From NCBI GenBank assembly GCA_905221605.1, contig CAJNDS010002535.1, positions 964,001-1,028,000 of the forward strand: DNA of 64,000 bases, in the 5' to 3' direction. Positions 36,329-45,831 of this stretch are shown in pieces. The notes under the pieces were generated by a model that made no database searches, was not told the DNA's origin, and worked only from the letters and a program-made list of their open reading frames with translations. Numbering within the stretch: position 1 is the stretch's first letter; each line of letters opens with the position of its first letter. Origin of the DNA: Symbiodinium natans (taxonomy: Eukaryota; Sar; Dinophyceae; Suessiales; Symbiodiniaceae). Position numbers and translations under genes: made by a program.

Positions 36329-38497
36329 CCATCCGCACTCGATTTGGGGTTGAGTTCTAATACTGCGTCGGTGGAAGCCCTCAAGATCGTCCTTGCACGG
36401 GCGGCGAAGGGGAAGATGCGGGCTTACGGCCTCGACATCTCCACCGCGTTTCTCTTTGCGCAGGTAGTGGAACCCACCATTATCGAGTTGCCAAGCACGT
36501 TCGCGCTCGAGAGCGGCGAAACCGCGTACTTGATACTAGAGAAAGCGCTCTACGGTTTGCGTTCCGCTAGCCTTAGCTGGCAGCGACACCTGAACAGGAT
36601 CGTATCTGCACTAGGCTTACAAGCGAGTCCGCTTGAACCGACGCTTTTCAGCGGATGGGTCAACCTTGAATCCGGATGGGAGTATATCATCATGTTAGCG
36701 TACGTGGATGATTTGCTCATTGTGTCCTCTACCGAAAAAGGGTTCGAGTACGTCCACGAAGCCCTGAGTTCAGTCTTGAAAGTCAAAGTGACAGGGAGGC
36801 TGATCGAAGATGGGCAGATGGAATTCCTCGGTCGTTTAATCCGTTGGGATGGACGACAAATCATGCTTGGGGTGAAGCCTGAGTATGTGAAGTCGGTCTT
36901 TACATCTTTCGGATGGGACATATCCACCGCGAAAGCATCCTTGACGACACCCGACATCAGGAGTATGTACGATGAGGAGAGTGTTGAAGAGCCTTCGAAG
37001 GAGCTGTCGAGTGAGGCCGCCTCACGATTCCGAAGTTGCCTAGGGAAGATAGGATGGCTCTGTCAAACTCGCTCAGATATAACGTACTTTCACTCCATGT
37101 TGTCGCGCGGACAAAGCATGCCACGGCAAGTACATGAAGATGCACTTCGCAAGTTCCTGCGATGGTTAGCAGCATTTCCGCTGTTAGATCAAATCTTCCC
37201 GCTCGGAGATGGCAAGACCAATGAGGGGGAGAATGCCAACCTGGTAGCCTATTGCGACAGCAATTGGGGCAGCGAGATGAGCGTAGCCCGGAAGAGCACC
37301 AGTGGCGGAGTGATCTACATCGCAGTGGACGGTCTGTGGTACTGCATAAAGGGGTACAGCCGCCTGCAAAGCGTTGTCGCACTCAGCTCGGCAGAAGCGG
37401 AGTTGTTTGCCATCGCCGAGGCAGCGAAAGAGGTGGCAGGACTTGCGCAATTGACGGCGCATATCTGGGGCACCCTCCAGAAACCCCACCGCGTGTATAC
37501 CGACAGTGCCTCAGCTAGGCAAATTGCCAGCATGGAGGGGCTACTCAGGCGCATGCGGCATATAGACTTGAGGTTGTGCTTTATCCAAGACCGTGTCCAT
37601 AGCGGCGAGTTAGCAGTAGAGGGAGTGGCCGGAACCGAGAATGTGAGCGATCTTCTCACAAAGAATTTAAATCGCCTCCAAACAGCAAAGCGTACAGCAA
37701 CCCTCGGATTAGAAGATGTCACCAACATCGATTTCCGAGAGGTCCCAGCAGTCAGGTCTTGCTTGTTGCTGCCTGGAGTGCTAGATTCTGTACTCGGGCC
37801 AGACAACCTCGAATACGAAGCTTTCTGTCGGCTATGCGAACTCGAGACTGAATATTCAACTTTGCTGATCGAGTTTTGCACGAGTTCACGTTCGAATCTG
37901 TACCTGCAAGGAAGTGTGCACCAAGTATTTGTCCTGCCGATTACTCAAGGGGTTGACGGAACCTCAAATGACACCGTGGAGCGGGTCATGTCTGCAATGA
38001 ATGTTGCAAGAGAATGGGGGATGAAGGTTGTTTTCTGGAGCAGCACTCCTTGTACCGGAGGTAGCCCGTACCAACGGCGACACGAAGATCGGCCGGGCTA
38101 TCAGGACCATCTACAAGCTTTGTTCACGGTGCATCGCAAGCTCTGGCGGAGCTTCTTAGTGATGGTGAACCACCCGCAAGTGGGGGTATGGGTCATAGAA
38201 TGGCCGCAGAGGTGTGCCTACTGGGGATGGGCAAGCACCCGTTCGTTTGCAAAGCAAAGAACCCATTACACTGGCGAAGTGCACGGCTGTGTTTCAGGCT
38301 TGGTAGGCAGAGATGGATTACCTATCCGAAAGATTTGGAAACTGATGTCGAACGATGAACAGTTTGTGCGAACAATGTCCGAAACATTTGCATGTACCTG
38401 CAAGGGAGATCATTCACGAAACTTTGATCTCAAAGCAACGCAGCACTATCCGCCAGCTTTCGCGGACGTCGCCCTGGAAAGCTTGCGACTGCGGTAA
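36329..38497 (+). CDS. pol: Copia 3 Pol, RT, RNase H and methyltransferase-like part
   Basis: Same frame as the preceding part, after the TGA. RT: GLDISTAFLFAQ (motif A) and AYVDDLLIV (motif C). RNase H: AYCDSNWG, SSAEAELFA, TDSASAR, VSDLLTK (about 37240-37665). The final 200 residues carry STLLIEFCTSSRSNLY, VVFWSSTPCTGGSPYQRRH and WVIEWPQRCAYWGW, in the same order as the motif-I-like strand, Pro-Cys loop and E-x-P-like block of the copia 1 C-terminus, followed by CTCKGDHSR and a YPPAFADVAL tail. Enzymatic activity is unproven. It ends at 38497; a 200-bp 3' UTR leads to the polypurine run. Confidence 0.82.
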   Translation, partial: PSALDLGLSSNTASVEALKIVLARAAKGKMRAYGLDISTAFLFAQVVEPTIIELPSTFALESGETAYLILEKALYGLRSASLSWQRHLNRIVSALGLQASPLEPTLFSGWVNLESGWEYIIMLAYVDDLLIVSSTEKGFEYVHEALSSVLKVKVTGRLIEDGQMEFLGRLIRWDGRQIMLGVKPEYVKSVFTSFGWDISTAKASLTTPDIRSMYDEESVEEPSKELSSEAASRFRSCLGKIGWLCQTRSDITYFHSMLSRGQSMPRQVHEDALRKFLRWLAAFPLLDQIFPLGDGKTNEGENANLVAYCDSNWGSEMSVARKSTSGGVIYIAVDGLWYCIKGYSRLQSVVALSSAEAELFAIAEAAKEVAGLAQLTAHIWGTLQKPHRVYTDSASARQIASMEGLLRRMRHIDLRLCFIQDRVHSGELAVEGVAGTENVSDLLTKNLNRLQTAKRTATLGLEDVTNIDFREVPAVRSCLLLPGVLDSVLGPDNLEYEAFCRLCELETEYSTLLIEFCTSSRSNLYLQGSVHQVFVLPITQGVDGTSNDTVERVMSAMNVAREWGMKVVFWSSTPCTGGSPYQRRHEDRPGYQDHLQALFTVHRKLWRSFLVMVNHPQVGVWVIEWPQRCAYWGWASTRSFAKQRTHYTGEVHGCVSGLVGRDGLPIRKIWKLMSNDEQFVRTMSETFACTCKGDHSRNFDLKATQHYPPAFADVALESLRLR

Positions 38498-38696
38498 TTC
38501 GCGCCCGCCCGTCCACCCCTGGCTGACCCGCCCACCCGCCAGCCAGGTTACTTTGCGAGAGTTAGTCGACCTCCAGCGATCTGAAGCAGTGCAGCGGTCT
38601 AGGACTGAGGAATGCGCCGGAATCCATGGCCCGGCGAGAAGCTTAGTTGACTTTGCGTGGAGCTTAGTTGACGTGACCAACAGTGAAACTCTTGGT

Positions 38697-38722
38697 CATG
38701 AGGGGGAGTTGATATATGTGAC
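38697..38722 (+). repeat. Copia 3 polypurine tract and first 16 bp of the 3' LTR
   Basis: CATGAGGGGG is followed by AGTTGATATATGTGAC (38707-38722), identical to the start of the 5' LTR. The LTR is then broken by the LINE. Confidence 0.85.
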
Positions 38723-38732
38723 TTGGCTCAAG
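38723..38732 (+). other. Spliced-leader relic at the LINE 5' end
   Basis: TTGGCTCAAG equals the last 10 nt of the 22-nt dinoflagellate spliced leader and directly abuts the target duplication. A second imperfect GGCTCAA follows at about 38737, as seen when relic leaders stack. Confidence 0.65.
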
Positions 38733-38996
38733 TTTCGGCTCAACCCCGGTGGGGTGCACACAGTAGCTGAGCGGTAGCTGTGGTGAACCAGCCTCGAGTC
38801 CTCAAACAGTCGTTGGGGAACAGGCCCCTTTCAACCCCAGCTTGTCCGTAGTTAGTGCCATCTGTGTGTCAGTGCAAGGTGAGTCTCTCCCTTGTTGCTA
38901 GGCTGAGCAGCAAGTGAGTCTCTCCTTGTTCCCTCCGGCCTCCGGCCTGGGGTCCCCCACACCACGGCGGGCAGAGAGCGATCTCGCACCCCGGAG

Positions 38997-39242
38997 GTGC
39001 AGCGTTTTGGGGTAGCCGAGAGGGTTCCCTTGGAGGAATCAATCAAGCCCTATTTACAAGCCGAGTTCGAGGAGCAGCCCAGTGCCCGCGACCTCACACC
39101 GGGGCAGAGGGTCACAAACCAACTCCGTGCTTTGGCTCGTTGGTCGAAGACAAGGAACGACTGGATCGTTGACGCTGGGAAACTTCTGTCGGAGGCCCGC
39201 CGGCAGAAGTGGTGTGCCGAACTCAACAAGTCCAACATCTGA
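38997..39242 (+). CDS. Small ORF near the LINE 5' end
   Basis: An open frame of about 81 codons without an upstream ATG. The part SIKPYLQAEFEEQPSARDL...ARWSKTRNDWIVDAGKLLSEARRQKW looks helical and protein-like. Family not recognised. It would need a non-ATG start or an upstream splice. The preceding 38733-38996 appears to be 5' UTR. Confidence 0.35.
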   Translation: MQRFGVAERVPLEESIKPYLQAEFEEQPSARDLTPGQRVTNQLRALARWSKTRNDWIVDAGKLLSEARRQKWCAELNKSNI

Positions 39243-39294
39243 GCCCTTCCTTCAGTAGGAGCCTCTGTTTTCTACTTGGCTCTTCCTGACCAAG

Positions 39295-40257
39295 ATGAGC
39301 TTCACAACCTGTGAGCATTGCTACACAGGATGGGTTCCTCGCCAGGACCTAGCTTGGTATCCCACCTGTTGGCATTGTGGCAAACCGTGGAAAAAGAAGC
39401 CAAAGAAAACGGGGAATTGGTCCTGGGGTACTGAGAGGAAGTGGACGCCAGAGAGGGTGAGAATCTCCCCGAAAGCTCAAAAGGGCAACAGAGCTGTGAA
39501 GGCCCTAGATCAGGCATGGCAGCACCTGGATGAAGGAGCCCGGACTGCGTTAGAGGCGGCAGGCTGGACCCCGACGCACCCGCAACCACCCCCGGGCCTG
39601 GAAGCCAGAGGAGCCATGTCTGATCAAGAATACAAGGAGGCCGCACAGAGCCTGTGGAACGGAGCAGATGAAGCAGCCAAGATTCTGCTCAAGGAAGCCG
39701 GCATCGAGGAGCCCAAGGATGAGCAAATGGAGGAGGTTCCACCAAAAGTGCAACTTCAGAAAACAATGGCGGCCTACAAACAGAACACGAATGAGCTTCG
39801 CTCGCTCATTGCCAAGAAGGTTCAGCTCCAAAGCCGCACCGAAAGGCTCAAGGAACAGTTTGAGCAGAGTATGAAAGAACTTGCAGCAATGTCGGAGAAA
39901 ATCTCCCAGAAAGAGCAGGACATCCTCAAGATCCAATCTGCAGTCAAGGAGCAGGTTGAAAAGGAGGATCAACCAAAGCAGGCCGTCGAAGCCAGCAGGC
40001 TCCTAAGATGTGCCGGCATTGCCCTCACGCCTGAGCAGCAGGCGCAGCTGAACAAGCATCTCAGGCACGAGGCTGAAGAAGGGGAGCCCCAGAAATTTCC
40101 CACCTGGAAGAAGGAGGTGGGAGTACCCGCCGAGTTGATAGGAGCTGCTTTTCCAGAGGGAACAGAGTTCGGCCCGACAAGAAGAAGATTGGATTTTCGG
40201 AGTAGCCCAACCGAGGGTCGAGCTACTCCCCTTGAAAATCAGGATGAGCACCTGTAG
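39295..40257 (+). CDS. LINE ORF1: zinc-ribbon and coiled-coil protein
   Basis: ATG at 39295, 320 codons. Starts with CEHC...CWHCGKPWKKKPKK (two CxxC pairs, residues 6-27) and basic residues, then Ala/Glu-rich segments and a long coiled coil (about residues 150-235: KKVQLQSRTERLKEQFEQSM and so on). This zinc-binding plus coiled-coil plan fits a nucleic-acid-binding ORF1 of a LINE. It ends 100 bp before the open frame of the next ORF. Confidence 0.65.
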   Translation: MSFTTCEHCYTGWVPRQDLAWYPTCWHCGKPWKKKPKKTGNWSWGTERKWTPERVRISPKAQKGNRAVKALDQAWQHLDEGARTALEAAGWTPTHPQPPPGLEARGAMSDQEYKEAAQSLWNGADEAAKILLKEAGIEEPKDEQMEEVPPKVQLQKTMAAYKQNTNELRSLIAKKVQLQSRTERLKEQFEQSMKELAAMSEKISQKEQDILKIQSAVKEQVEKEDQPKQAVEASRLLRCAGIALTPEQQAQLNKHLRHEAEEGEPQKFPTWKKEVGVPAELIGAAFPEGTEFGPTRRRLDFRSSPTEGRATPLENQDEHL

Positions 40258-40356
40258 GGCACAGGGCCACAGAGGAGTGAGGCGCGGCACTCCCTTTGGC
40301 AAGGGCCCGAAGCGAACGCGTCACAGTTTTGCATTATAGCAGGTGGATGTGCACCG

Positions 40357-43300
40357 TTGGAGCAGCCAGTTTTTCTGCCTCCTCCGGAGGGTAACAGGCT
40401 TCGGCGCCATTGGAGGCCGAAGCAAGGAGGCAAGGAGACCCAGGGCAGCCAGGGCCCGCGGTTGAGCCCTGTGGTCAAATATGTTCTCAACAGGCTGGAC
40501 TCCGCCTGCAAGACTCACATGACCATGGCTCACGAAGAGCAAGCCCCAGTTCCCACACAAGGGTTTGGGGCGCAATTTTGCAGCACTCCGAATACTCTCG
40601 ACTCTGACCGAGGAGCTACTCCCCTGCTCTTGCCGGCGGATACGGAGCATGAAGAGAGTTTCTCCTTCAGCACGCAGGAGCAGCCTGTTTGTGCAGAAGG
40701 TTCGGCTAGTGCAAACAAGTGGCTTTCTAGGAGTAGGAGAAAGACCACTCCCAGAAAGACAGCACTGGCCTTTGTAAAAGCGGAGTCGCCAGTCGGCCTC
40801 AGTGGCCCCAAATTCTTTCCCGCGTCCTTGCTAGACGACAGCGACATGACGCAAACCCCAGCAACTTGTACAGCTTCAGTGGGAACCAGACTACCTTCAG
40901 GGCAAACTGGTCAAAAAACTAGGAAGAAGCATGTCCTTGTGGAACCACGAAACCGAAAGCAAGCCAAGCTGTGGCACAAGTTAGAGGTTCAACTCGATGG
41001 ACAGCACGCCATCAGCGCCGAAGCCGAAGAGACGATCATTGAACTAGCGGAACAAGCCCCTCAGAACGAGGGGCTCTTGGAGCACTGGACTTTGGAGCAA
41101 CTTTTCAGTTGTGCTTCTCGAGGCCCGTCGGTAGGGGTATCACCCTTGAGGATGGCTCTCAAGGACGTGCAACAGCAGCTAAGCCTTCCCTCCAAAGAAC
41201 CACTTCAAATTCGCTCTTCCAATGTCACCAGTTGGAGGGCGGAAATTGTAACTTGGCTTGACCAACTCAAGGAGCCGGTTGTGTGCCTTCAAGAAACCCA
41301 CCTTATCGGAGACTCAAGAGAGTCAGCGGCCCGGAAAGCAGCACGATGCGGCTACGAGTTGCATGGCGGGTCGGGCTCCCCTGGTCAAGGGAAAGGAGTC
41401 CTCGGAGGTACGGGGATCTTGGTTCGTAAGCATTGGCAAGCCCGTTTCTTAAATCATGTTTCTTTCGAGGGAGGCGGCTTCACTGCAGTTGCGGTCAGAA
41501 CAAGACAGGCGGAGATTGCATGCTTCAGCGTCTATTTGCGGTCAGGTGTAGCGTATGATTCGCACCCAAACGCCGAAATCCTGTCCCGCCTAATGGCAAA
41601 TATAAAGGCTCACTCTGGGCACTGGTTTGCCATAGGGGATTGGAATGTGGCTCCAGAGGAGCTCCTGGCCAGCAACATCCTCAGTGAACTACAAGCTTAC
41701 CCGATTGTGACTGGGCAGGCTACGTGTGATAGCGGCAACGAACTTGACTACTGCATCTGCAGCAGCAAGCTCAGGAGCATCTCCAGCATTGCAGCAGATT
41801 GGACTGCCCCACATCGGCCCCACTCTAGCCTGATCCTCACTTGCGATACGATGGGGGGCCAGTGTAAGGTTTTCCAGCTTCCTGCGTATGGACCTGTTGG
41901 TGAAGTGGCAGGGTGCAGCAGGAAAATGCCGTGCATCACGCATATCAAGTGGATGGGGCGTGAGATTTCTGATGAAGTCTCGCTGGCATTTGCCGCCCTG
42001 GCCCAAGAGTGTTCGGCAACGGTGTGTCCCGAAGAAACCGCAGTCCGGGGCATCACCTTGTCATTGAAACACGGTCGACTTATGGCCCCGTCCAAAGTCT
42101 ATCAGTACACGGACAATCATGCCAAATGGCAGAGGCTGCAGGTCTGGGCAAATAAAACCCCCCAAAAAATCATCAAAGCCAAAGAGCTCGAGCACCTGTT
42201 GTCAGGCCTGACTGATTCCGAGGCCCAGGAAATCAATGGCGACAAACAGGCAAAGATCAAATCCCTTCTCGCCGGAGAGGATGACATCGACACCCGCAAG
42301 TGGATCGAGGACGAAGCCTCAAGGGCCCTCAAGGAGCACGTCCGTTGCGACAAGGAGCGTTACAAGGAGTGGCTAGACGGCGCCGTACAGAAAGGAATGC
42401 GGCCTCTCTTCCGCGCCATGAAAAGCCATGAATCTGGCCTTGATAGGCCTTTCCAAACAATGGAACCCATGCTCCGTCCATACTGCCGATTGGCCCAGTG
42501 GCAACCGATTTGGCAAGGAGAGTTCGAGCCTGTTCCAACCGTTTTTCCCCTACTGCACGCAGAAGCTAAGCGAGAGGCCGAGCTACTCCCTCCGCTAGAC
42601 CCACTGGCAATTATGCTCCGCATCAAACGTCTGCCTCTGAAAGCCCCAGGACCAGATGGATGGACGATTCCCTTCCTTAAAGCCCTGCCTGAAAAACGGG
42701 TCGAGGATCTCACCCATTTCTTTCACCTTGTGGAAAAAACCGGCCAGGCCCCGCATCAGTGGTGTACCACACAGGTCACCATGCTTGTTAAGTCGGTAGA
42801 AATCGAACGCCCGATTGCACTATGCCATGTGGCGTACAAGCTTTGGACCCAAGCCAGGTACAACCTGGTGGCTGAATGGATGGCCCGCTTTGAGCTTGTA
42901 GCTCCGTGGGACGCGGCTCGTCCAGGACAAGCTTGTTTGGACATTTCAGTCCGCAGAGTCTTCCTCTCCGAAATTAGCCGATCGAGAGGTTTAAGTCGGG
43001 TGAGTATCTTCATCGACCTCACTACTTTTTATGAGACAGTGGAGCACGAGCTGCTGATCCAACAAGCCAAAATCCTGGGTTTCCCCCAGGTCGTCCTCAA
43101 TATAGCGCTCCAGATATATCGAGGCGAAAGACTGATCTCTTCCGAGGGTCGAGTTTCTCACCCCATATGGGCCAGCAGGGGCATAATGGCAGGCTGCCCC
43201 ATTGCCCCTGCCTTGGCAAAGTTGGCGTTGTTTCCCACTTGCCAGAAGGTTTACCAGTCGAACCAGATCCAGTCCATGGATGTATGGCTGGATGACATCT

Positions 43301-43908
43301 CAGTCGATGTCGAGCACCGCGAACCGCAGGCAGCAGCAAGGCAGGCACTTGCAGTGTTCCGCATGCTTCAGTTGGAGCTAGGAGCAGCCAGGCTGCAACT
43401 TAGCATCCGGAAGTCAGCCTTTGTATGCTCGGATGGGTCTGCGGAAAAAGAGCTCCGTATCAGGAGAAAGGTCAAAGAGCCGCAGGTGCAAAGTCTCGTC
43501 AAAGACTTGGGGGCGGATTCGTCTGGAGGCAGAAGGAGGCGGGTAAAGACCTCAAACAGCCGCATTCAGAAAGCGGTCAAGAGGAGCGCCAAACTTCATC
43601 GGTTAGGGCTAGGCCAGAAAAAGCATGCGATTCGCGCTTTTAAAACCAGCGCCTTTACGGCGGGCACCTGGGGGCATCAGGCCCAAGGGCTGTCTCCAAA
43701 GAGAATGAAGGTGGTGAGGGGAATGGCGGTGTCCCACTCCACCAGACTGGCGCTTGGTTCAGCGGACGTGGTCTTTGATATGGGCGAGTTTAATGTTCAA
43801 GACCCGGTTATCCGCATCGTTCTGGAACATTGGGACAGCCTAAGCCGATGCGTAGCCATCAATGGCCCGTGTGCGCCACGCATTCAACAAGCATGGGGGG
43901 TAACATGA
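40357..43908 (+). CDS. LINE ORF2: APE endonuclease and reverse transcriptase, ending at an in-frame TGA
   Basis: Open from 40357 (first ATG 40519). The first 230 residues are unrecognised. Endonuclease: VVCLQETHLIGD, then FAIGDWNVAP (about 41630) and HSSLILTCD. RT: LKAPGPDGWTIPFLKALPE, then SIFIDLTTFYETVEH (motif A), GIMAGCPIAPALAKL (motif B), VWLDDISVDVE (motif C; a Leu-Asp-Asp core with Trp in place of the usual Tyr/Phe-x). The catalytic aspartates are kept. The frame closes with TGA at 43906-43908, but the same frame continues without another stop to 45828 (RNase H), so one codon separates the two. Confidence 0.85.
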   Translation: MEQPVFLPPPEGNRLRRHWRPKQGGKETQGSQGPRLSPVVKYVLNRLDSACKTHMTMAHEEQAPVPTQGFGAQFCSTPNTLDSDRGATPLLLPADTEHEESFSFSTQEQPVCAEGSASANKWLSRSRRKTTPRKTALAFVKAESPVGLSGPKFFPASLLDDSDMTQTPATCTASVGTRLPSGQTGQKTRKKHVLVEPRNRKQAKLWHKLEVQLDGQHAISAEAEETIIELAEQAPQNEGLLEHWTLEQLFSCASRGPSVGVSPLRMALKDVQQQLSLPSKEPLQIRSSNVTSWRAEIVTWLDQLKEPVVCLQETHLIGDSRESAARKAARCGYELHGGSGSPGQGKGVLGGTGILVRKHWQARFLNHVSFEGGGFTAVAVRTRQAEIACFSVYLRSGVAYDSHPNAEILSRLMANIKAHSGHWFAIGDWNVAPEELLASNILSELQAYPIVTGQATCDSGNELDYCICSSKLRSISSIAADWTAPHRPHSSLILTCDTMGGQCKVFQLPAYGPVGEVAGCSRKMPCITHIKWMGREISDEVSLAFAALAQECSATVCPEETAVRGITLSLKHGRLMAPSKVYQYTDNHAKWQRLQVWANKTPQKIIKAKELEHLLSGLTDSEAQEINGDKQAKIKSLLAGEDDIDTRKWIEDEASRALKEHVRCDKERYKEWLDGAVQKGMRPLFRAMKSHESGLDRPFQTMEPMLRPYCRLAQWQPIWQGEFEPVPTVFPLLHAEAKREAELLPPLDPLAIMLRIKRLPLKAPGPDGWTIPFLKALPEKRVEDLTHFFHLVEKTGQAPHQWCTTQVTMLVKSVEIERPIALCHVAYKLWTQARYNLVAEWMARFELVAPWDAARPGQACLDISVRRVFLSEISRSRGLSRVSIFIDLTTFYETVEHELLIQQAKILGFPQVVLNIALQIYRGERLISSEGRVSHPIWASRGIMAGCPIAPALAKLALFPTCQKVYQSNQIQSMDVWLDDISVDVEHREPQAAARQALAVFRMLQLELGAARLQLSIRKSAFVCSDGSAEKELRIRRKVKEPQVQSLVKDLGADSSGGRRRRVKTSNSRIQKAVKRSAKLHRLGLGQKKHAIRAFKTSAFTAGTWGHQAQGLSPKRMKVVRGMAVSHSTRLALGSADVVFDMGEFNVQDPVIRIVLEHWDSLSRCVAINGPCAPRIQQAWGVT

Positions 43909-45828
43909 AAAAAACTTGCGCGAGCGGCTCACCCCTGGAGACTAGCAGCTGGCCCGATTGCCGCTATGGTGTGCTATCTTCGCGACATGGGTTTTGAAGC
44001 TCCCGCCATGGAAGTATGGTCGAGGCCAGACCTCACCATTAGACTCGAGTGGGGAAACGCCAGAACAGCACAGCAGGTGAAGGAGCAGCTGCGAGGAGCC
44101 ATGCTGCGCGATCGTTGGGGGCGAATTGCAAGCCAGCACGGCGGCGGAGGAGCCGAGCAAGGCTTAGACTGGACGACCCACAGGAGCCTGCTGAAAAAAG
44201 CCAAAGGGAACACTCTAAAGGTAACAGGGCTACGCATGGTCTGGCAAGGCGCTGTAGCCTTCAATGGACATGGCGGGCACGCGGTGTGCACGAGGTGTGG
44301 TGGGGCCAACTCGTTTGTGCATGCGCTCCACACTTGCCCTGCGTGGGCAGCGCACGATATTGGCCCCGACCCTGAGTGGAGGAGTAGGGTGGATGCACCA
44401 GAATGCTTCTGGTTGAGAGGACTAGTCCCAGCCCCGCTTACCAAGCACCCTGACCACCCTCCCTCTCTCCTCGAAACCCGTGTTGAAGGAAACCTTGAAG
44501 AAGCGGCACAGAGCTGCCAATCAGTCTGGTTTGGTACGGACGGATCAGGAGGACCACAGGTCTCCGATCCCAGGCTCAGAATGGCAACCTGGAGCTTAGT
44601 TGCCATACAGCGCAAGGATGGCCATCTGCCGGCATGCTGCTGGCAAGGCCCGGAGCCGGATCCGGCCTACAAGATTGTAGGGTATGCGGTGGGGGTCCTT
44701 CAGGTAGGTTTCACGGTAAATGACGCTGAGTCAAAGGCACTTGATTTCCTTTTGGGCTTGTCCAACCAAAACAATTTTGTTGCCTGCGATAGCAAAATTG
44801 CGCTCACTAGACTTAAAAACCCCAACGCCCATTTCCTTTGGCCAAGTATTTGGACCGCAGGTCAGGATGACCGAAATAGATTGAAACCGGTCTGGACAAA
44901 AGGGCACTTAACCAAAGAGGAGCACGCAGCCAGGCATGGCACCGGCTCCTCATGGGCCTGGGAAGCCAACAGACATGCAGACTGGCTGTGCGGTCAAAAG
45001 GCCAATGAGATTTTGTCACAAGTGCATGTGGCAAACGTCAGGCAAATTGACAGCACTGCACGAGAGATCTCCACTTTCTTAGGAAAGCGAGCTGAGTTCC
45101 TCCTCGCAAACTGCCCGCTGCCCTCAGCAAATGAGGTCAAATTTGAGAGGAAGGCTAAGGCCAAGGCCGCGCCTCCCTCCAAAAAAGGACCCAACAAAAA
45201 ACAGCTTCTTTTGCATGCAGTCAAGGAGGCCAATCCTCAGACCATGCACAATTGGAAAATCTCTAGCGGAGAAAGCACCAACAACCTGTGCATCAAGTGC
45301 GAAGGGTGCGGGCTTTACGTGCAACAAGTCGATCCGCATGAGGTGGTTGTGCATGTTCTTCAGTTCCCGTGCCAGAGTCTGCCTGTGCCCACCTCGACTC
45401 CGTGGGGCTTTCACGTGTCTCACCACATGATCAACCTTGGAGAGTCAGTGGTATGCAAAAAGTGTGGAGTTTTCCAAGCTGTCAGAATCCTAAAGGCCAA
45501 ACCGGGATGTCAAGGCAGGTGCAGTCAGGTCTGCAAGAAGCCTAACAGCAAATTCCAAGAAGCCCAAAAAAGAAGCCTAGACCCCAAGGCTGGCGTGAAA
45601 GCCTTCTTCGGCTTGAGGCAGAGTTGCTCGCCCCATCCCGCAGCCGTTGTGCCTTCAAACACCAGTGCATGTGAAGCAGTGGCAAGTAGCAGCACAGGAG
45701 AGTCTCTCCCTCAGATTCCTCCTTTGCCTCCCCAGACCACACCCGCTTTTCCCAAGTCTAAAGCCAAAATTAAAGCCAAAGCAAAAAAGGATGGCCTGAC
45801 ACAAACCGCTCTCTCTTTTAGGAAGTGA
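43909..45828 (+). CDS. LINE ORF2 continuation: RNase H and zinc-binding tail
   Basis: Same frame as ORF2 after the TGA. A CCHC-like CTRCGGANSFVHALHTC (about 44287-44340) precedes RNase H: FGTDGSGG, NDAESKALDFLLG, VACDSKIALTRL and EANRHADWL supply the D, E, D, D residues (about 44530-44990). The C-terminus is Lys-rich (KAKAKAAPPSKKGPNKK) and holds two further zinc-like clusters (CIKCEGCGLY; CKKCGVF...GCQGRCSQVC). Either UGA readthrough or a recent nonsense change separates it from RT. Confidence 0.78.
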   Translation, partial: KKLARAAHPWRLAAGPIAAMVCYLRDMGFEAPAMEVWSRPDLTIRLEWGNARTAQQVKEQLRGAMLRDRWGRIASQHGGGGAEQGLDWTTHRSLLKKAKGNTLKVTGLRMVWQGAVAFNGHGGHAVCTRCGGANSFVHALHTCPAWAAHDIGPDPEWRSRVDAPECFWLRGLVPAPLTKHPDHPPSLLETRVEGNLEEAAQSCQSVWFGTDGSGGPQVSDPRLRMATWSLVAIQRKDGHLPACCWQGPEPDPAYKIVGYAVGVLQVGFTVNDAESKALDFLLGLSNQNNFVACDSKIALTRLKNPNAHFLWPSIWTAGQDDRNRLKPVWTKGHLTKEEHAARHGTGSSWAWEANRHADWLCGQKANEILSQVHVANVRQIDSTAREISTFLGKRAEFLLANCPLPSANEVKFERKAKAKAAPPSKKGPNKKQLLLHAVKEANPQTMHNWKISSGESTNNLCIKCEGCGLYVQQVDPHEVVVHVLQFPCQSLPVPTSTPWGFHVSHHMINLGESVVCKKCGVFQAVRILKAKPGCQGRCSQVCKKPNSKFQEAQKRSLDPKAGVKAFFGLRQSCSPHPAAVVPSNTSACEAVASSSTGESLPQIPPLPPQTTPAFPKSKAKIKAKAKKDGLTQTALSFRK

Positions 45829-45831
45829 GCT

